From Neckera pumila (lineage: Eukaryota; Streptophyta; Bryopsida; Hypnales; Neckeraceae), in contig OZ018410.1 of NCBI GenBank assembly GCA_963969595.1, positions 35,817,413-35,881,412 of the forward strand: a stretch of DNA of 64,000 nucleotides. The letters are read 5' to 3'. Positions within the stretch are counted from its first letter, which is position 1, and each line of letters opens with the position of its first letter. This document shows positions 24,601-37,210 of the stretch, in pieces. The notes below the pieces were generated by a model, which did no database searches, was not told where the DNA came from, and worked only from the letters and a program-made list of their open reading frames with translations. The position numbers and the translations under genes were made by a program.

Positions 24601-27600
24601 TTGCTGATGGCGCCCAGATATTGCTAATGCCGCCCTCGAATTGCTACCGGAGCCCTGAATTTGCTAATGGAGCCCTGGTGCCCTGGCCTTGGTTACATTA
24701 GGACTGGGTCGGACAACGTAAGACGAGCGTGGGCTGGCAGCTATGGTGGAACTGGGAGTTGGACCGCACCCACTACCCCCACTGGGAAGAGCTGATCTCC
24801 GACCTCCACATCCATGGCGTACGGACGATGGCGTACCTGAACCCCTTCATCGTGGCGAAATCAAGGAGCCAGGAGCTTGCAAGTCCACAAGGGCGCAAGG
24901 AGCTTTTCACGGAGGCCGTGGAGGAAGGATACGCCGTGGCGGACAGCGGAGGGAAGCCCTACATGCTGCCCATCACCAGCTTCGACGCGGCAATGTTGGA
25001 CCTGAGCAATCCGGAGACAAAGGGGTGGCTCAAGGGGCTCATGAGGGAGATGGTGGGGAGTGGCGTAAGAGGGTGGATGGCGGATTTTGGAGAGTCGTTG
25101 CCGTTTGATGCTTGCTTGCATTCTGGGGAAGATCCCGCCACTGCACACAACAGGTACGTTGAGATTGAAGTTACTCTCAGCGAAGTCTTAAAACCCTGAA
25201 CCCTAAATCCTAAAGCACGACTGTAAGCACGACTGTAAGCAAGCAAGACTGTAAGACTGTATCACAATAGGACCAAGTTGATAGCCATAGGACTCTATTG
25301 ATTCTTAATGTTCACTCTGGATAACTAGTGGCATTCTCCAAGAAAATGAAAACACATGATTTTGTAGGGTTTGGAGTTCATTCCATTCTGTAAAACCTGT
25401 GAATCTCCACTGTTGAAGGTCCACGAATATAGGTCTAAGACAAGGAATCATCTTTTGCGTGAGCGGGGCAAAGTTAGGCGACCTCCGTCATTCTTTGATA
25501 CATCCTGCGCATATCTAGTACAGTAAATACACAGTATCTGACCTCATGTTAAGATTACATTCCGTCTCTGGGAGAGTGGGAGTCGTTTCCAATTCCGCTG
25601 AACTTTGATCCCACGATCGGTTCCTCCTAGCTGAGCCGATTGTTGCAAATTTTGCAACGGGGTGTACGGGATGTACTCGATATTTCTCATCAATTCAATG
25701 GCAACAGGTATCCAGAACTCTGGGCGGAACTGAACCGCGAGTTCGTGGAGGAGTGGGAGCAAGAGCAGCGCACAACAAAGCAACTGGCTTCACGGCATCC
25801 AAGACCAGCCCAAGAGGACTTGAAGGACTTGGAGGACTTGGAGGAGGACAATGAGCTGGTATTCTTCATGCGCGCGGGGTACCGCGGCAGCCCTCGCTGG
25901 GCGACGCTGTTTTGGGAGGGCGACCAGATGGTCAGCTGGCAACGAAACGACGGCATCAAGAGCGCCGTCACGGGCTTGCTGTCCAGTGGAGTGAGCGGGT
26001 ACGCGTTCAACCACAGCGACGTCGGAGGGTATTGCACTGTGGACTTGCCATTGCTGCGATACAGGCGCTCGGAGGAGCTGCTGTTTCGGTGGATGGAGCT
26101 CAACGCCTTCTCCGTCGTCTTTCGGTCGCATGAGGTCAGTGATGTGCAACCTGGAAACTGCTTTGAAACCTGGAACCCTAAACCCTAAAACCTTAAACCC
26201 TGCAGCCCTGCAACCCTGTACCCTAAATTCCCCTGTGGACTCCCCTTCCTCTTTTCGTATCGCTGCCTGTGTGCCGAAATTGTTATCGATGAGGTTTTGA
26301 ACATCGGTTGTGAACCCATACACGATCTCTTAACTCTAAACCTTGGCTCCCATTCTTCTTTTATATCACAAATCTGCGTGCCTACATTGCACGTGATTGT
26401 CAATCGGTTGTGATTCCATGTACCATTTCTTAATTCAGCGTTTTGGAATGTCTTGATATCTTCTCACTGATTGATTGTCACACATTTGTCACAAATCTAA
26501 CTGCAAGTCTAACTGATCTTCGTCGGCGTGTGATTATGAAACAGGGGAATGTCCCGGGTGCAAATGCGCAGATCTACTCCAATGACACAACTCTTCGCCA
26601 CTTCGCTCGGTGTGCCAAAATCTACAGAGCCTGGGAGTTTTACCGCCGGCAGTTGGTCAAGGTATGGCTGTCATGCGTTTCCCATCTGTATAATACTTGA
26701 GATAATTTTGTGAATGCAGCAATCGCAACTCAAGATAATTATTGGATTTAGTGTCAAGTTCGTCCAATTGAACCTTGAATGTCTAAATTCTTGCTTAACG
26801 TCAAAATTTTTACTTTTATAATATCCTCATCGTTAGCCAGTAAAAAGAGCCAGAGAATTGATAAGTGATGTTATTTCCATAACGAGTTATGCTTTCACAT
26901 TTCCGGACACAGTTTCAAGGACTGAATCATATTCAATCATGCTCAATCAAGGGTCTGAAATGAAAGACTAAAACGTCAAACGTCAAAGGAAGTCAAGATT
27001 ATGAGATATATTCGTGCTCTCCCTTTCCAAAACATGTCTGCCGCCTCTACAGAAATGAATGAACTCCATTGAGGTCATGGACTACGTTACGTGAAACAGC
27101 ATGCCAAGCCACAAGAATGGTGAGGGAAGCTATTTTCACAACGAGGAGGATATACTTCCATGATACTAGACATAACCTCAACAATTGGATCTTGCTAAAT
27201 CCATAATCAATTCACGGGTCTAAAGAGAAGGGCACGATAATGCTACAGCAGCCCCATGTTCTACAAACTAAAATGCCTCTCCTTATTCAATGAGTGACTG
27301 TCATCTGCAGAAATGGGCTCCATTGAGGTTCTGTGAAACTTGTGAAGCTGATGTTGCCGTTGTTTTTTTGTAAATGCAGGAAGCAGCAGCAGTGGGGATG
27401 CCTGTGGTAAGGCACCTGTTCCTCCATTACCCGGAAGACCAACACGTTCAAACCATCGTGTACCAGCAGTTCTTAGTGGGAACTGAGATTCTGGTGGTGC
27501 CGGTGCTGGACAAAGGGCACAAGCAAGTGCAAGCCTATTTCCCCAGTGGGGACGTATGGGAGCATGTCTGGACAGGAGATTTGTACGAAGCTCCGGCGAC

Positions 27601-27745
27601 CAAACAGCCGGGTCTCCACGTTGAGGTGCAAGCTCCCCTTGGATTCCCTGCTGTCTTCGTGAAGAGAGGCTCCTGGGTCGGCCAACAGTTCATGCGTAAT
27701 CTAGTGAAGGAAAAAATCAAAATGAGTTGGCTGGATACCACCTAA
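21693..27745 (+). CDS. YihQ/sulfoquinovosidase-like glycoside hydrolase family 31 protein
   Basis: Exons: 21693-22329, 22880-23357, 23565-23697, 23804-24019, 24702-25153, 25708-26134, 26545-26661, 27380-27745; 941 aa. It belongs to the GH31 subfamily of bacterial YihQ, which removes sulfoquinovose from sulfolipid-derived glycosides; plants make sulfolipid in plastids. Visible signatures: FFGFGEQFSCFDMKGRRVP, GRGDQPITAAANLVAYR, QDWVGQRKTS (488-497), GWMADFGESLP with the predicted nucleophile Asp616, FFMRAGYRGSPRW, WEGDQMVSW with the predicted acid/base Asp711, and FNHSDVGGY. Of five sugar-binding residues of E. coli YihQ (Gln262, Gln288, Arg301, Trp304, Tyr508), four are kept (Gln462, Gln488, Trp504, Tyr747), but Arg301 is Gln501. 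Substrate is therefore uncertain. Family-less features are an acidic insert (LKDLEDLEEDN, about 677-687) and a Ser/Thr/Ala-rich N-terminus that could be a weak targeting signal. Intron 1 choice (acceptor at 22879) is the least certain. Confidence 0.92.
24580..24680 (+). repeat. 20-bp minisatellite in GH31 intron 4
   Basis: Five consecutive units starting TTGCTAATGG, TTGCTGATGG, TTGCTAATGC, TTGCTACCGG and TTGCTAATGG occur at 24580, 24601, 24621, 24641 and 24661, each followed by a GCCC-type tail. The upstream part of the same intron has looser repeats of CGTTGCCAATG. It ends about 20 bp before the splice acceptor. Confidence 0.85.
26174..26227 (-). repeat. Degenerate telomere-like CCCTAAA array in GH31 intron 6
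   Basis: A run of ACCCTAAACCCTAAAACC followed by looser CCCTGCA and ACCCTAAA units starts shortly after the exon 6 donor. A shorter similar tract (AAACCCTGAACCCTAAA) begins intron 5 at about 25191, followed by an ACTGTAAGC tandem repeat. Interstitial telomere-like repeats of this type are common in plant introns and leaders. Confidence 0.7.
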
Positions 27746-30149
27746 GATTTTTAGTCTGTATTCTATGCATTGTGTATGTAATTAATTATATGGAAGGCTC
27801 CACGATGTTTGGAAAAGTCCATTCCGTTGGAAAGATTTTGTACTATAGCATTGGGAAGATTGAAGCCGTAAATAGCTTTGAAATTGATAGTTTGGACCCG
27901 AGATATTGAGGAGGTCTAACGAGTTTGAGTTTGGCCGCTTGGAAGATAAATGATTCATTCTTCTGGTGCCGCACTTGGTGGTGAAAACCTGTACAGAGGC
28001 AAAAGCTACATCAATGATAAAGCATCAGTTACATTTGGTACCATAATTGTTGGAGTATCTAAAACTGGCTTATTCATTCACCTGGTTGGCCTTCAATTAC
28101 GAAGTGGAGTATACAAGACTTGGATAAATGTCGACGGCCACTCATCTTTCAATGGAAATGGGATTGTCTGTTGTCACTCAGAGGTTGTGTTACTTAGCGA
28201 TTGCATATGTTGTGATGATCTCTCGATAGCTCTCCAGTTCCGTATAGTGATCTCCCTGAAAATGCATTGCTACATGTGCTAGAATGACTTAACCCTTTAA
28301 GTCGTAGGGAACCACAAACTAGTTTTCTGAGTGAGAAATATAGAAATACTGAGTAACTCATAATTGGAGAGGAATTGGAAGTGAGTTAGGAAAATGGAGG
28401 TCATTGATTTATTTGATAGAGAATGAATTAGAGCAATCAAATTTGGATTACAATTGCATGCAACAATTATGTGCATTTATATATAGGTATGTTTGCCAAT
28501 CTCTGTAATACATAGTCATACTAATACAAAGAATTGCAAAAGATGCGTCCCTTTTGCGTCCTCAACAGCATTGGGCAGTGTTGAAAAAAAGTATGCTGAA
28601 TGATATTGTCAATAGCAATAGTTTTAGTACTTTTAAGTATAATGGTTAACAATGTGCTTTTTTTGGGTCTTTTTTCCATCTTTTGTTGTAGACATTGGCT
28701 TCGAGTACTCTAGATAAATGTTGATCAATCACTAAAGAAGTACAAGTAAACTTGTATCAATTTCAAGTAGAAGATTTTGTATACGCCCATGTCAAGTATT
28801 TCTCATATGAAGCATGTATTTTTACACATTGAATGTGTATTTTTCAGTGTTGATTGCTTTACATAAACCATGAAAGCAATGTTTATTGAATTTGAAGGTT
28901 CTTGAAGTGAATCTTTTAAGAGTTACTAGTGTTGTTGGTCTACAATTGGACATTTTTCATATGTTGATGTCAACAATGTTGTATACACTGTCATGAATCT
29001 AAATTCTTGCAATACCAACAATGGATTGTCCTCATTGAATTTTTGCATATCTATTGTCTATCACTCATTCTCCAATTTGGTGGATTCAGTTAAGTGTGAC
29101 AAACTAACATTTACTCTTGATCTTAGTTAACTTTGTAAAGACATTGCACACCAAAAAAGTTTTATCAATGAGAAGTCAAAGTATTTTTGTAACTACCTTA
29201 GTCATGGGAGGTTGTATCCTTCCAAGGATAAAAGTGTAGTAATGTAATGCTTTAATCTTTACATGACAAACCTACCTTGAGAGGTGTGGTTTTAGGATCA
29301 AACCTCAATTTTCACATAGTTCCAAATTTTATATGTTTTAATCCTACCCTAAAAAAATATAGCTCCATTCATTTACTTTTTATTTCATTTTATTTTTTTC
29401 AAGCAATTGTTAAAATTGCAATTGATACTTTGAAGGTAGCATTTTGAAAGTCTAAAATACACCATTTTAAATCTTTTTTCTATCCAATTCCTCTTTCTAT
29501 GAGCTGAAAGAGTATATTAGTTACACCATGATGTTTGTCACTATGACTGATAGAATTTTTAATAAGCAATAGAGCCAGGAACCCAAGACCAGTCTAAAAT
29601 ATAACATCAGAGAGGTTATTACAATAAGGGAACGGCATTTGAATTCATGATGTTTGTATGCGCCAGGACCGGGACCGGCAATCAATATTACTTTAGAAGA
29701 GGTTTGTTGCTTTAGAGAGTGCTCCTAATTAGAAGTCCTACCGTACCTGGAAGGCTGAAAATCACCAGAACCGGCGTGAGATTGTGGAAAGTTAAATGCG
29801 GATACATATGGATGTGCATGCTCACAGTAGAGTAAGTTCAGAGGGTACATCAACAAAAGCAGAATATCACTAGAATCTTAGGACAATTTCGGAGTGGTGA
29901 CCTCAATCAAGAGAATATTCATATAATACAAATGAATTCTACCGACAGATATAAGAGGGAACGATTTAATCTTTCCAAAATAACTATAATTCCCTCCTAT
30001 GAAGTCAACCAAATGACCACTGCACCTACCATTTTCTAGGGATGGACAATGACCAATCCAACATTGCTCTCCACTAACTACGCAAAATCCTCATCTTTCT
30101 CAGTATCAGAAAATTGTGGTTGAGTTGCCAGAAATATAAAACCTCAACG
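27746..30149. other. Gene-free interval between the GH31 gene and UTP6
   Basis: This holds the 3' ends of two convergent genes and no further gene I can support. Dispersed repeat Y lies at 28077-28284; a 110-codon open frame spanning it is explained by the repeat. The remainder, 28300-30100, is AT-rich without clear structure. Confidence 0.6.
28077..28284 (+). repeat. Dispersed repeat Y, copy 1
   Basis: This segment aligns with 41999-42265 and 45826-46080, all in the same orientation. Shared landmarks are CTTGGTTGGCCTTCAATT, a GTCCA/CGGCCACTCATCTTTCAATGG block, GAAATGG..TTGTCTGC..TCAC, and a GCTCT..ATCTCCC block near the end. The copies differ by substitutions and small gaps. The size (about 210-265 bp) suits a SINE or small MITE, but I see neither clear RNA polymerase III boxes nor inverted ends. 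Confidence 0.6.
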
Positions 30150-33100
30150 CTATCGAAGAAATTGGTACTTCTCAAGAAAACTTGACGGGTTGCTCAATGC
30201 CTTCTTCGCCCTCCAGTAAATATTACTCGCCTCTTCAATGTTCCCTGCCTGAAAAAATGCAAGAGAATTTTAGCGTAAAATTGGAGGGCATGAAGATAGA
30301 AAGATGAACCATTCAGTAACACGCTTCAGAAATACAAAAAACAAGATATTGATATACCATGGGTGTGTGTTTGTCATAAAAAAACTCTACCTTCCTCTCT
30401 TGAGCACAGTATTCCAGCCAAAGACTATCATCGTAGTGCCCATACAGTTCAACAGCTATGTTGAACAGCTTCCGAAGCTGTCTGAGAGCTTCAGCATTGC
30501 CGACAGAGACTAAGCCTGCTTCTATAGCAATACAACACTTCAAGAAACTCAAACCGGGTCTTGGAAGAGCGATCAACCTGCAAAACAGACGATTGCGATT
30601 AGCCCATCAGTTCAACGAATAGAATTAGCGAAAACACCAAAATTGTTGAAAATACATGGGCATTAAGCATATACTCTTTATCAGAACAAAAATGACCATC
30701 AAAGATATTGTGAGAAGAGTTGGACAGCCATCTACCCCGTCTACCTTTCATTACCACGATAGAAGTACAATGGAAGTAATATTAAAGGTTGTATAAAATA
30801 ATAAGCAGAAAAAACTCACATGACTTTCGGCACTCTTAACAATTTGGTGTTAAACTCAAAACTAGTACCAATACGAGATTTGACTAGAACACGCTGGGCT
30901 TCCCCAAATGAAGACAATTATGTACGGCACCGATACCTAGTGTAGATTTCTCGTGCACGCTGAAGTCCTTCCGCATGAAGTACCCAGTCAACCAGAGCTG
31001 ATGCGACCTCAGCTCCTGCTTGCTTCCCACTAGTTCCGGCCAAGACACTTTCTAGTAACCGAAGAAAGTCATCAAAGGGCTTTCTACTAACTGTCTGAAC
31101 TTCAGCAGCCTGGGGGGAAAAAAAATAACCACCATAATTCAAGGTTAGCAAAACCAACAGTGACTGCATTGGCACCTATCAGCTACCATTCGCCACCAAT
31201 GCGTTCCAGAAGCACGTAAATCGTGGGAAATTGCCAGCAGCATTGGCGTAATAACTTACTATTTGCAACAAATCCTTGACATCATCGCTGGCATTCTTAA
31301 ACGCTGCCTTTAGAAGCTTCGAAATCTGCTCAGAACTATCCAGGGCCTTTACACTGGTACGTTTCGTCTCCAAAGAAAGAAGCACAGTCCATATCCTTGC
31401 TGACCCACAGGTTGAAGCATTCTCTTTGCAAGAGACTTCTAGAGCTTCTCTAGCCGTATCCATATTCCCCCACCGCAACAAGAGACCCGCTTGACCTTGT
31501 GCAAGTGTTTCACTCTCAACCCCAGCTGCTTTGGCACGTTTGTAAAGTGAGAGCAAAGTTTCAGCAGATTCGTCTAAAGTAGGGTGACCCTTTTCGCTTA
31601 CGAGATCGTTGACCTCAAGCAGTTCTTCATCATCATGCTCCAGATTATCTATCAAAACTTCAGCATAAAGCTCATACATGCGAGCTGAAGGAATTGATTG
31701 AAGAGCTTCTTCGTACACCTGAACAGCAATGAAGAACAGAATCATCAGTCACTAATACAAACCTCTCACTAGTAACGCTAAATCAGCAAAGAATTGATGT
31801 ACTACACATTGGAGTTCAGGATCCATAAAGTTGTACAGAAATTACAAATTAAATCTTAACAAGAGTGCCAAACATGATTTGGCAACAAATATGGAATGAG
31901 GTAGCCTACCTTGGTAGATTCTTTCCTACAGTCAATCAAATCCATTCCCTTGCTCTCGGCTTTAGCAAATTGTCGTCTTGCGAGCCAAGCCCAAGTCTCT
32001 TCATCTGTGACAAATTCCTCTCTCAAACCGACATAAATTTCACCTTCAAGTGTCATTAACTTCTCCACATCAATACTTTCAAGAATCTCTAGAAACCTTT
32101 GCCGAAATCTGACACTGCCAGGTATCTCAGTGATCGCTTTCCTATAAATGACTTGGGCAATCTTCATACTTGCTTCCTGATGAGATACCTGAACTTTCCC
32201 TTCTTCTTCACCTTCATCTGTTTCTGACTTCGAGATATCATCTTCACCTGCCTCTGTAATTGCGGTAGTTTCTGGCGTACTGATGCCTAGGATCAACCTT
32301 CTAGCCTTGACTTTCTCTGCAAAAATCAACTCCATGCGAAAATACTCGAGCCATAAAAGTTCAGATTTGGGACACGTTCGTAGTCCTTGTTGCATGAGAG
32401 CCCGAGCAGCAGTCACATTCGAATTGTGTTCAGCCTCCCACACTGATGCATAAATCCACAATCCCGGCACCGCTGGATGCAATTGAATTGCCTTCATTAG
32501 CACCTACAAAAGAAGAGCTGATAATCAGCTTTCAGCTCTTGGTGGGCGGGCCCCAGATTACCCCCAAGAACCTAGAGGCCTCATGTTTTTTTCAGCACTT
32601 TTCAGGGGGGCAAATGGGGACTTTCTTTTGTTCAATATTTAACCAACATATGTTCCTCACTGATTCTAGAGAAGTATATCTTGCCGAGTCAGAATTGTAT
32701 TTTGCAAACCATGAAACCTCGGTGCTTTCGGGGTTTAAATTGCCCAAGCAATTAACTGCATGCAACAGATTAGACACCAGCAAATGACTAAACCAAGAAC
32801 ATCAGAGACAAATAAGTAACAATACATCAGAATAGACCTAGAAAACGCCTAATTCAAATTCCAGTCAACGAATTTCAACAACATTAATTCACCTTCTGAA
32901 CTCGACGCGAGCCTCGAGACCGACAGAATTCCGCGTAGCGCAGCCATAACTCCAAATCCCCTTTGAATTTCGTCACAGCACGGTCATAGATCATCATAAT
33001 GCGCATGGCACAACTCCGATCGGAAATGGATGCACGCCAGCTTTCTCCTTTAGGGAGTTTAGTACACAAGGCCTACACCATTTTGGACGTACAAGCAAAG

Positions 33101-33662
33101 CATTCAACGATGAGCGAGAATTTGAATATAATCAGGGTTACTGCAAACGAAATCATCATTTTTATTCCTCATTATTCTGTAATTTCCTTACACACTGCAG
33201 TTTTCCGATTCTGTAGGTAAATACTCAATTCTTAAGTTGAAAGTAAACATACAAGGATTAAAAAGCGGTCAAATTCTTACAGAAATCGAGAACGAAATAA
33301 AACGGGATTATTTCGTTTCATGGTAACCTTGCATTGAAGTTTAACAATGCATTTTCTGCCAAACGGTCTTAACATTATTAAGTTCATAATCTACGAAAAA
33401 GAACTTGACAGCATTGAATCACCTCCAGCAAAGCACAACTGACCTGCTTGCGCGCCTTGCGAACAGACTCCAGCTGCGTCTCGTAATCCACGTAGCGCAG
33501 AAAGTCCTGTTTCAGCGCGGACGGGCGCTTCAGAAGATACTCGAAATCACGGCGCTGGCGAACGATTTCCTTAATCTCCTCTCGAGTGAAAAGCTCCCGC
33601 TTTTCCAAATCGTCGAGCTCCGGGAGCATCCGTTCCATGTGATACGCCACAGTGTCCGCCAT
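30150..33662 (-). CDS. UTP6: UTP6, U3 snoRNP-associated SSU processome protein
   Basis: Exons (minus): 33662-33444, 33072-32893, 32503-31910, 31718-31260, 31109-30937, 30577-30391, 30248-30150; 636 aa, close to the usual plant length. UTP6 works in the nucleolus in the UTP-B module of the small-subunit processome, needed for early 18S rRNA cleavages. The N-terminus MADTVAYHMERMLPELDDLE ... LKRPSALKQDFLRYVDYE is the U3-associated domain; HAT (half-a-TPR) helices follow, for example FKGDLELWLRYAEFC, AVPGLWIYASVWE, LLWLEYFRMEL, FRQRFLEILE and SLWLEYCAQE. An acidic loop (about 217-238) interrupts the HAT array. The first ATG in frame was chosen because it matches family starts. A telo-box lies about 210 bp upstream. 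All introns keep phase. Confidence 0.95.
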
Positions 33663-33870
33663 GGCTGCGTTCACTCAGAGATTGTCCCTCCCTTCACTTG
33701 GGAATTGGAAATGGAACTAAATGCAAACTAAGTCCCGAGGTTGACAGTTCTTGAGACTGCAATTGGGGCAGTTCAGCTTCAGATCGAGAAGCGAACGCCA
33801 CTACGGAGATCGTTGTACACTATTGAGGAAGGTTTGGAGTTAACAAGGGCGAGACCACCAGGAGGGAGGG

Positions 33871-33885
33871 TTTAGGGTTTTAGGG
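33871..33885 (-). promoter_or_regulatory. Telo-box pair upstream of UTP6
   Basis: TTTAGGGTTTTAGGG (AAACCCTAAA on the gene strand) lies about 210 bp upstream of the UTP6 start. Telo-boxes are typical of plant ribosome-biogenesis promoters, which fits the gene product. Confidence 0.55.
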
Positions 33886-35089
33886 CTCCATTGCCCTGTT
33901 CACACCTTGTGGACTGGAATGTAAACCGGTCATTACTCTTGTAGCAAAACATTTGTTTGGATCCATTTAACCCTGAAAGATCTGGGAATAAGGTCACAAC
34001 ACCTAAAAGCAGCACTTTTTATAAACCCACTAACTCAAAGGTCAAAATGATTTTTTTTTTTCTTGTTTGATGAGATTGTTAGCAAACTCAAAAGAAATGC
34101 AATTGAAGTGGTTTCAAAAAATTTCAATTCTCTAATAGTATTTTACGAATTTTCAAAGTTGAGAACATAGGATAGCCTATACATAACACTATAGTCAACT
34201 GAATAGACACCCTTGAGTATGAAATTTCTCAACTCTCATTGGTTGCTTTTGAAAAGTAGTGTGGTATTTATGAATCATGAAAGTATTTAATTCAAGGCCG
34301 TATTTTAGGTGTTAGAGCATAGAAAATGTTGCAATAAGGTGCTTCTACCTTGTATAAGGTAGAAACATCTAAAATCTTTCACTTGATGTTGTGATGTGCA
34401 TAGGTAGAGTCGAAACTTCAATTAGGGATTATTTAGCAATTGTAGACAAATGGAAATCATTAATTTTCAGAAAAAATCATATACTTTTAAGAGTTTTTGT
34501 ATTTTTTGTAAATTTTTGAAGTCAAAACTCGAAGTATTGTATGGGTGCATGTTTGAAGTGTTTCCAAAAGGACCGCAAACCATTCACTAAAGTTTATATT
34601 TCTTTGCAACTATATTGCGCCATGTGTAAAGCTAAATACTTCATGAGATTTGTTGGTTTGGATAGAAATCAATAGAAAAGTGAACCAAATGAATGCGACC
34701 AAATCAACAAAATAATTGAATTTTCTAATAGTGAGGCTAGTCGTTTCTTAGTTGCTTTTAAGTTGCATACTAATTGTTTCTTAATTATTTTCTAATCATT
34801 TTTTAGTTATTTCTTAGTTGCTTTTAAAGTCCATTCCCATTTGTCTTATATCAATTGTCCCATATCAATTGTAAAGACTACTATTAGGTTGGACATATAA
34901 GACTTGTAAATTCTTGTAGTCTTATATAATGAATTTTTATTTATTTAATTCTAAGATTTCTATAATTTGTAGATTTTTGCTATCTATAGAAATCAAAAAA
35001 ATATTTAAAATCCAAGAAATTTCAAAATCTATAAAATTGTAAGGTATTCTAAACCAATGAAATCTATTAAATACCAACATTTGAATTTT

Positions 35090-35370
35090 TGAATTCTAGA
35101 AATAAGATAGATATCGAATTTTGAAATCTTAAAACAATGTGGATTTGGAATTTTGAAATCAAGAAAAAAGATAGATTTGAAATCCTAAAATCTAAAAGAA
35201 AGGTAGATCTAAAATTCTAAAATTTAGAATAATGGTAGATCTGAAATTCAAAAATCTAAAAATAAAAATTCTAAAATTCTAAAATTTAGAATAATGGTAG
35301 ATCTAAAATTCCAAAATCTAAAAATAAAAATTCTGAAATTTTGAAATCTACAAATCAATGAGATTAATAT
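35090..35370. repeat. AT-rich minisatellite, about 35-bp unit
   Basis: Imperfect units of about 35 bp, such as GTAGATCTAAAATTCTAAAA plus TTTAGAATAATG, repeat through this stretch. A larger repeat of about 72 bp is formed by GTAGATCTGAAATTCAAAAA and GTAGATCTAAAATTCCAAAA blocks with their tails. The motif is almost only A, T and occasional G/C. Confidence 0.75.
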
Positions 35371-36908
35371 TCTAAAATCTACAAGTCACAAATAATTTGG
35401 AAATGAGATGGTGTCCGCTAAAACTACAAGTCTCCTAAGAAGTCTCTAAATTATCACCAATTGCAAATCAGATACAAATGTCCTATGCAACTAAAAACCA
35501 GTTGCATAGTGTAGTTGCAAAACGCCTCATTTCCTTCTAGTGATCCAACAAAAAGTCCTAATTGTTGAATTTTCAATCCAATAGTAAATATATTTTGCAA
35601 TGTTCAATACATAATTTATATTTGGAGAGTCAAAAATGAATACTATATTGTAATTTATTGAAGTTGAAAGCCTATAACAATATTTCTAGAATTAGAATGA
35701 TATAAAATTTTGGTTTACACAATAAAGTTCTACAACGTGATACATACTTATATTGAAAATTTTGGTTTTCTTTTGAGCTAAAAAGCAACAAGAATAAATT
35801 CAAGGAAATATTTGCAAATACACTTTTTTTGCCAAATTTCTAGGAATGGTATTATTCTTTTTAAACAAATGTACATACTTTAGAATGGATAAATGAGATT
35901 TTATAGATATTTCATTTTTCATCTACTTGTGTGGATGCAATTACAATAGCATTTAGAGATCTTGGTGGTATCTAATTAAAAACATTTAGGATCTAGTTAG
36001 TTTTGTTTGCTAATGAAGATCAAACAAAAAATAAATTAGTTCTCATTTTGCATTGCAAGGTGATCTAATAAACTTTCTAGTAGATCAGACATTGTCAAAT
36101 CATGTTTCTATTTGACCTATTAGGATATTTATTTATTTATTTTTAACTTGAATTAATTCCTAAAGTCCCATATATTGTCCCTTTGGGGCACAAAATGGGT
36201 TTTAAGTAGGCTTTTATAGTCTCAATTTTTGTTTTAGTTTATTAAAGTTTTTTTTAAGATAGTAAAATGCTTTAGCTTTTTAGGAATATAATTGTTATTG
36301 TAAGAAAGTTCAAATTGTTGCTAGATTAGGAACCCAAGAACCAAAATATTTTGCAACAACATTTTTGCAATTAGTTTGGTGATTTTTGAATTGAAGATTT
36401 TTGCAATGTTTGGGGATTTCATGAGCAATTTGGATGCTATCAAAAAGCTATTTATGGCAAGAATATAGCTTTTACTTTGAAAGCTAAAGTATTAGAAAGA
36501 ATAACTCCAAACCTTCTTTTAAGGGCCGGCTTTACTTAAGAGTTTGTTCATCTTCTATCCTACATGAAGTTTTGAAAGACAACATTTGAACTCCAAGAGG
36601 AGCCAGAGTTTGTACTCAATCTATTCAATAAAGTAAATCCTAAACCAACAATAGTATTAGTAACTTCACTTAACATAAGATAGAAAGTAGAAGTAACACA
36701 AAGAAGCTTACAATATTTTCAAGCAAGTAATTATATTTTATTTTTGGTTGAGTAATAGATATTCATTTGCTTCAATTCATTTCCAAATTTTGTAAGATTT
36801 GCATTTAATTTTATAGAGTTTGTACTTTCAAGATGGTTGCATGCTTGAAACCTTTAGATGTGGGTTTGGGTTCTAGAGCGACGTCATCATGTGGCACAAA
36901 ATCCGCTA

Positions 36909-37210
36909 AGGTAGGCGGCTCTTAAAGCGACCCGTCTCTAAAAGCAAACTCAATACAGAGGTACATTTTGTTTTCTTCAATGTACCAACAATATACATTT
37001 TAGGAGAAGGTTGCTTTTAGTAAACACTGCGTTTCAACTTCAAAAAATTGTAACCAAATCCAAAAAGGTCCAAAAAATATGAAACAACTTGAATTAGATG
37101 CCAATTCCATTTTTCTTCCTACAAAAATTTACTGAGAATTGTTTTAAGGAGTTTCACTTTCCTGAAAAGGCAATCAACTCTTAAAGGATTGCTTTCAGAG
37201 CCGCCTACCT
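36909..37210. mobile_element. TA-flanked MITE with AGGTAGGCGGCTCT termini
   Basis: The left end AGGTAGGCGGCTCTTAAAGC is matched inverted at the right end (GCTTTCAGAGCCGCCTACCT). TA flanks both sides (36907-36908, 37211-37212). At 302 bp with no coding capacity, it is a MITE; the TA duplication suggests Tc1/mariner-type mobilisation. It shares its AGGTRG start with the elements at 5428 and 58526. Confidence 0.7.

Noticed and set aside
27950..28282. 110-codon open frame after the GH31 gene
   Set aside because: Much of it is repeat Y, whose other copies are not open in this frame, and no family signature is present.
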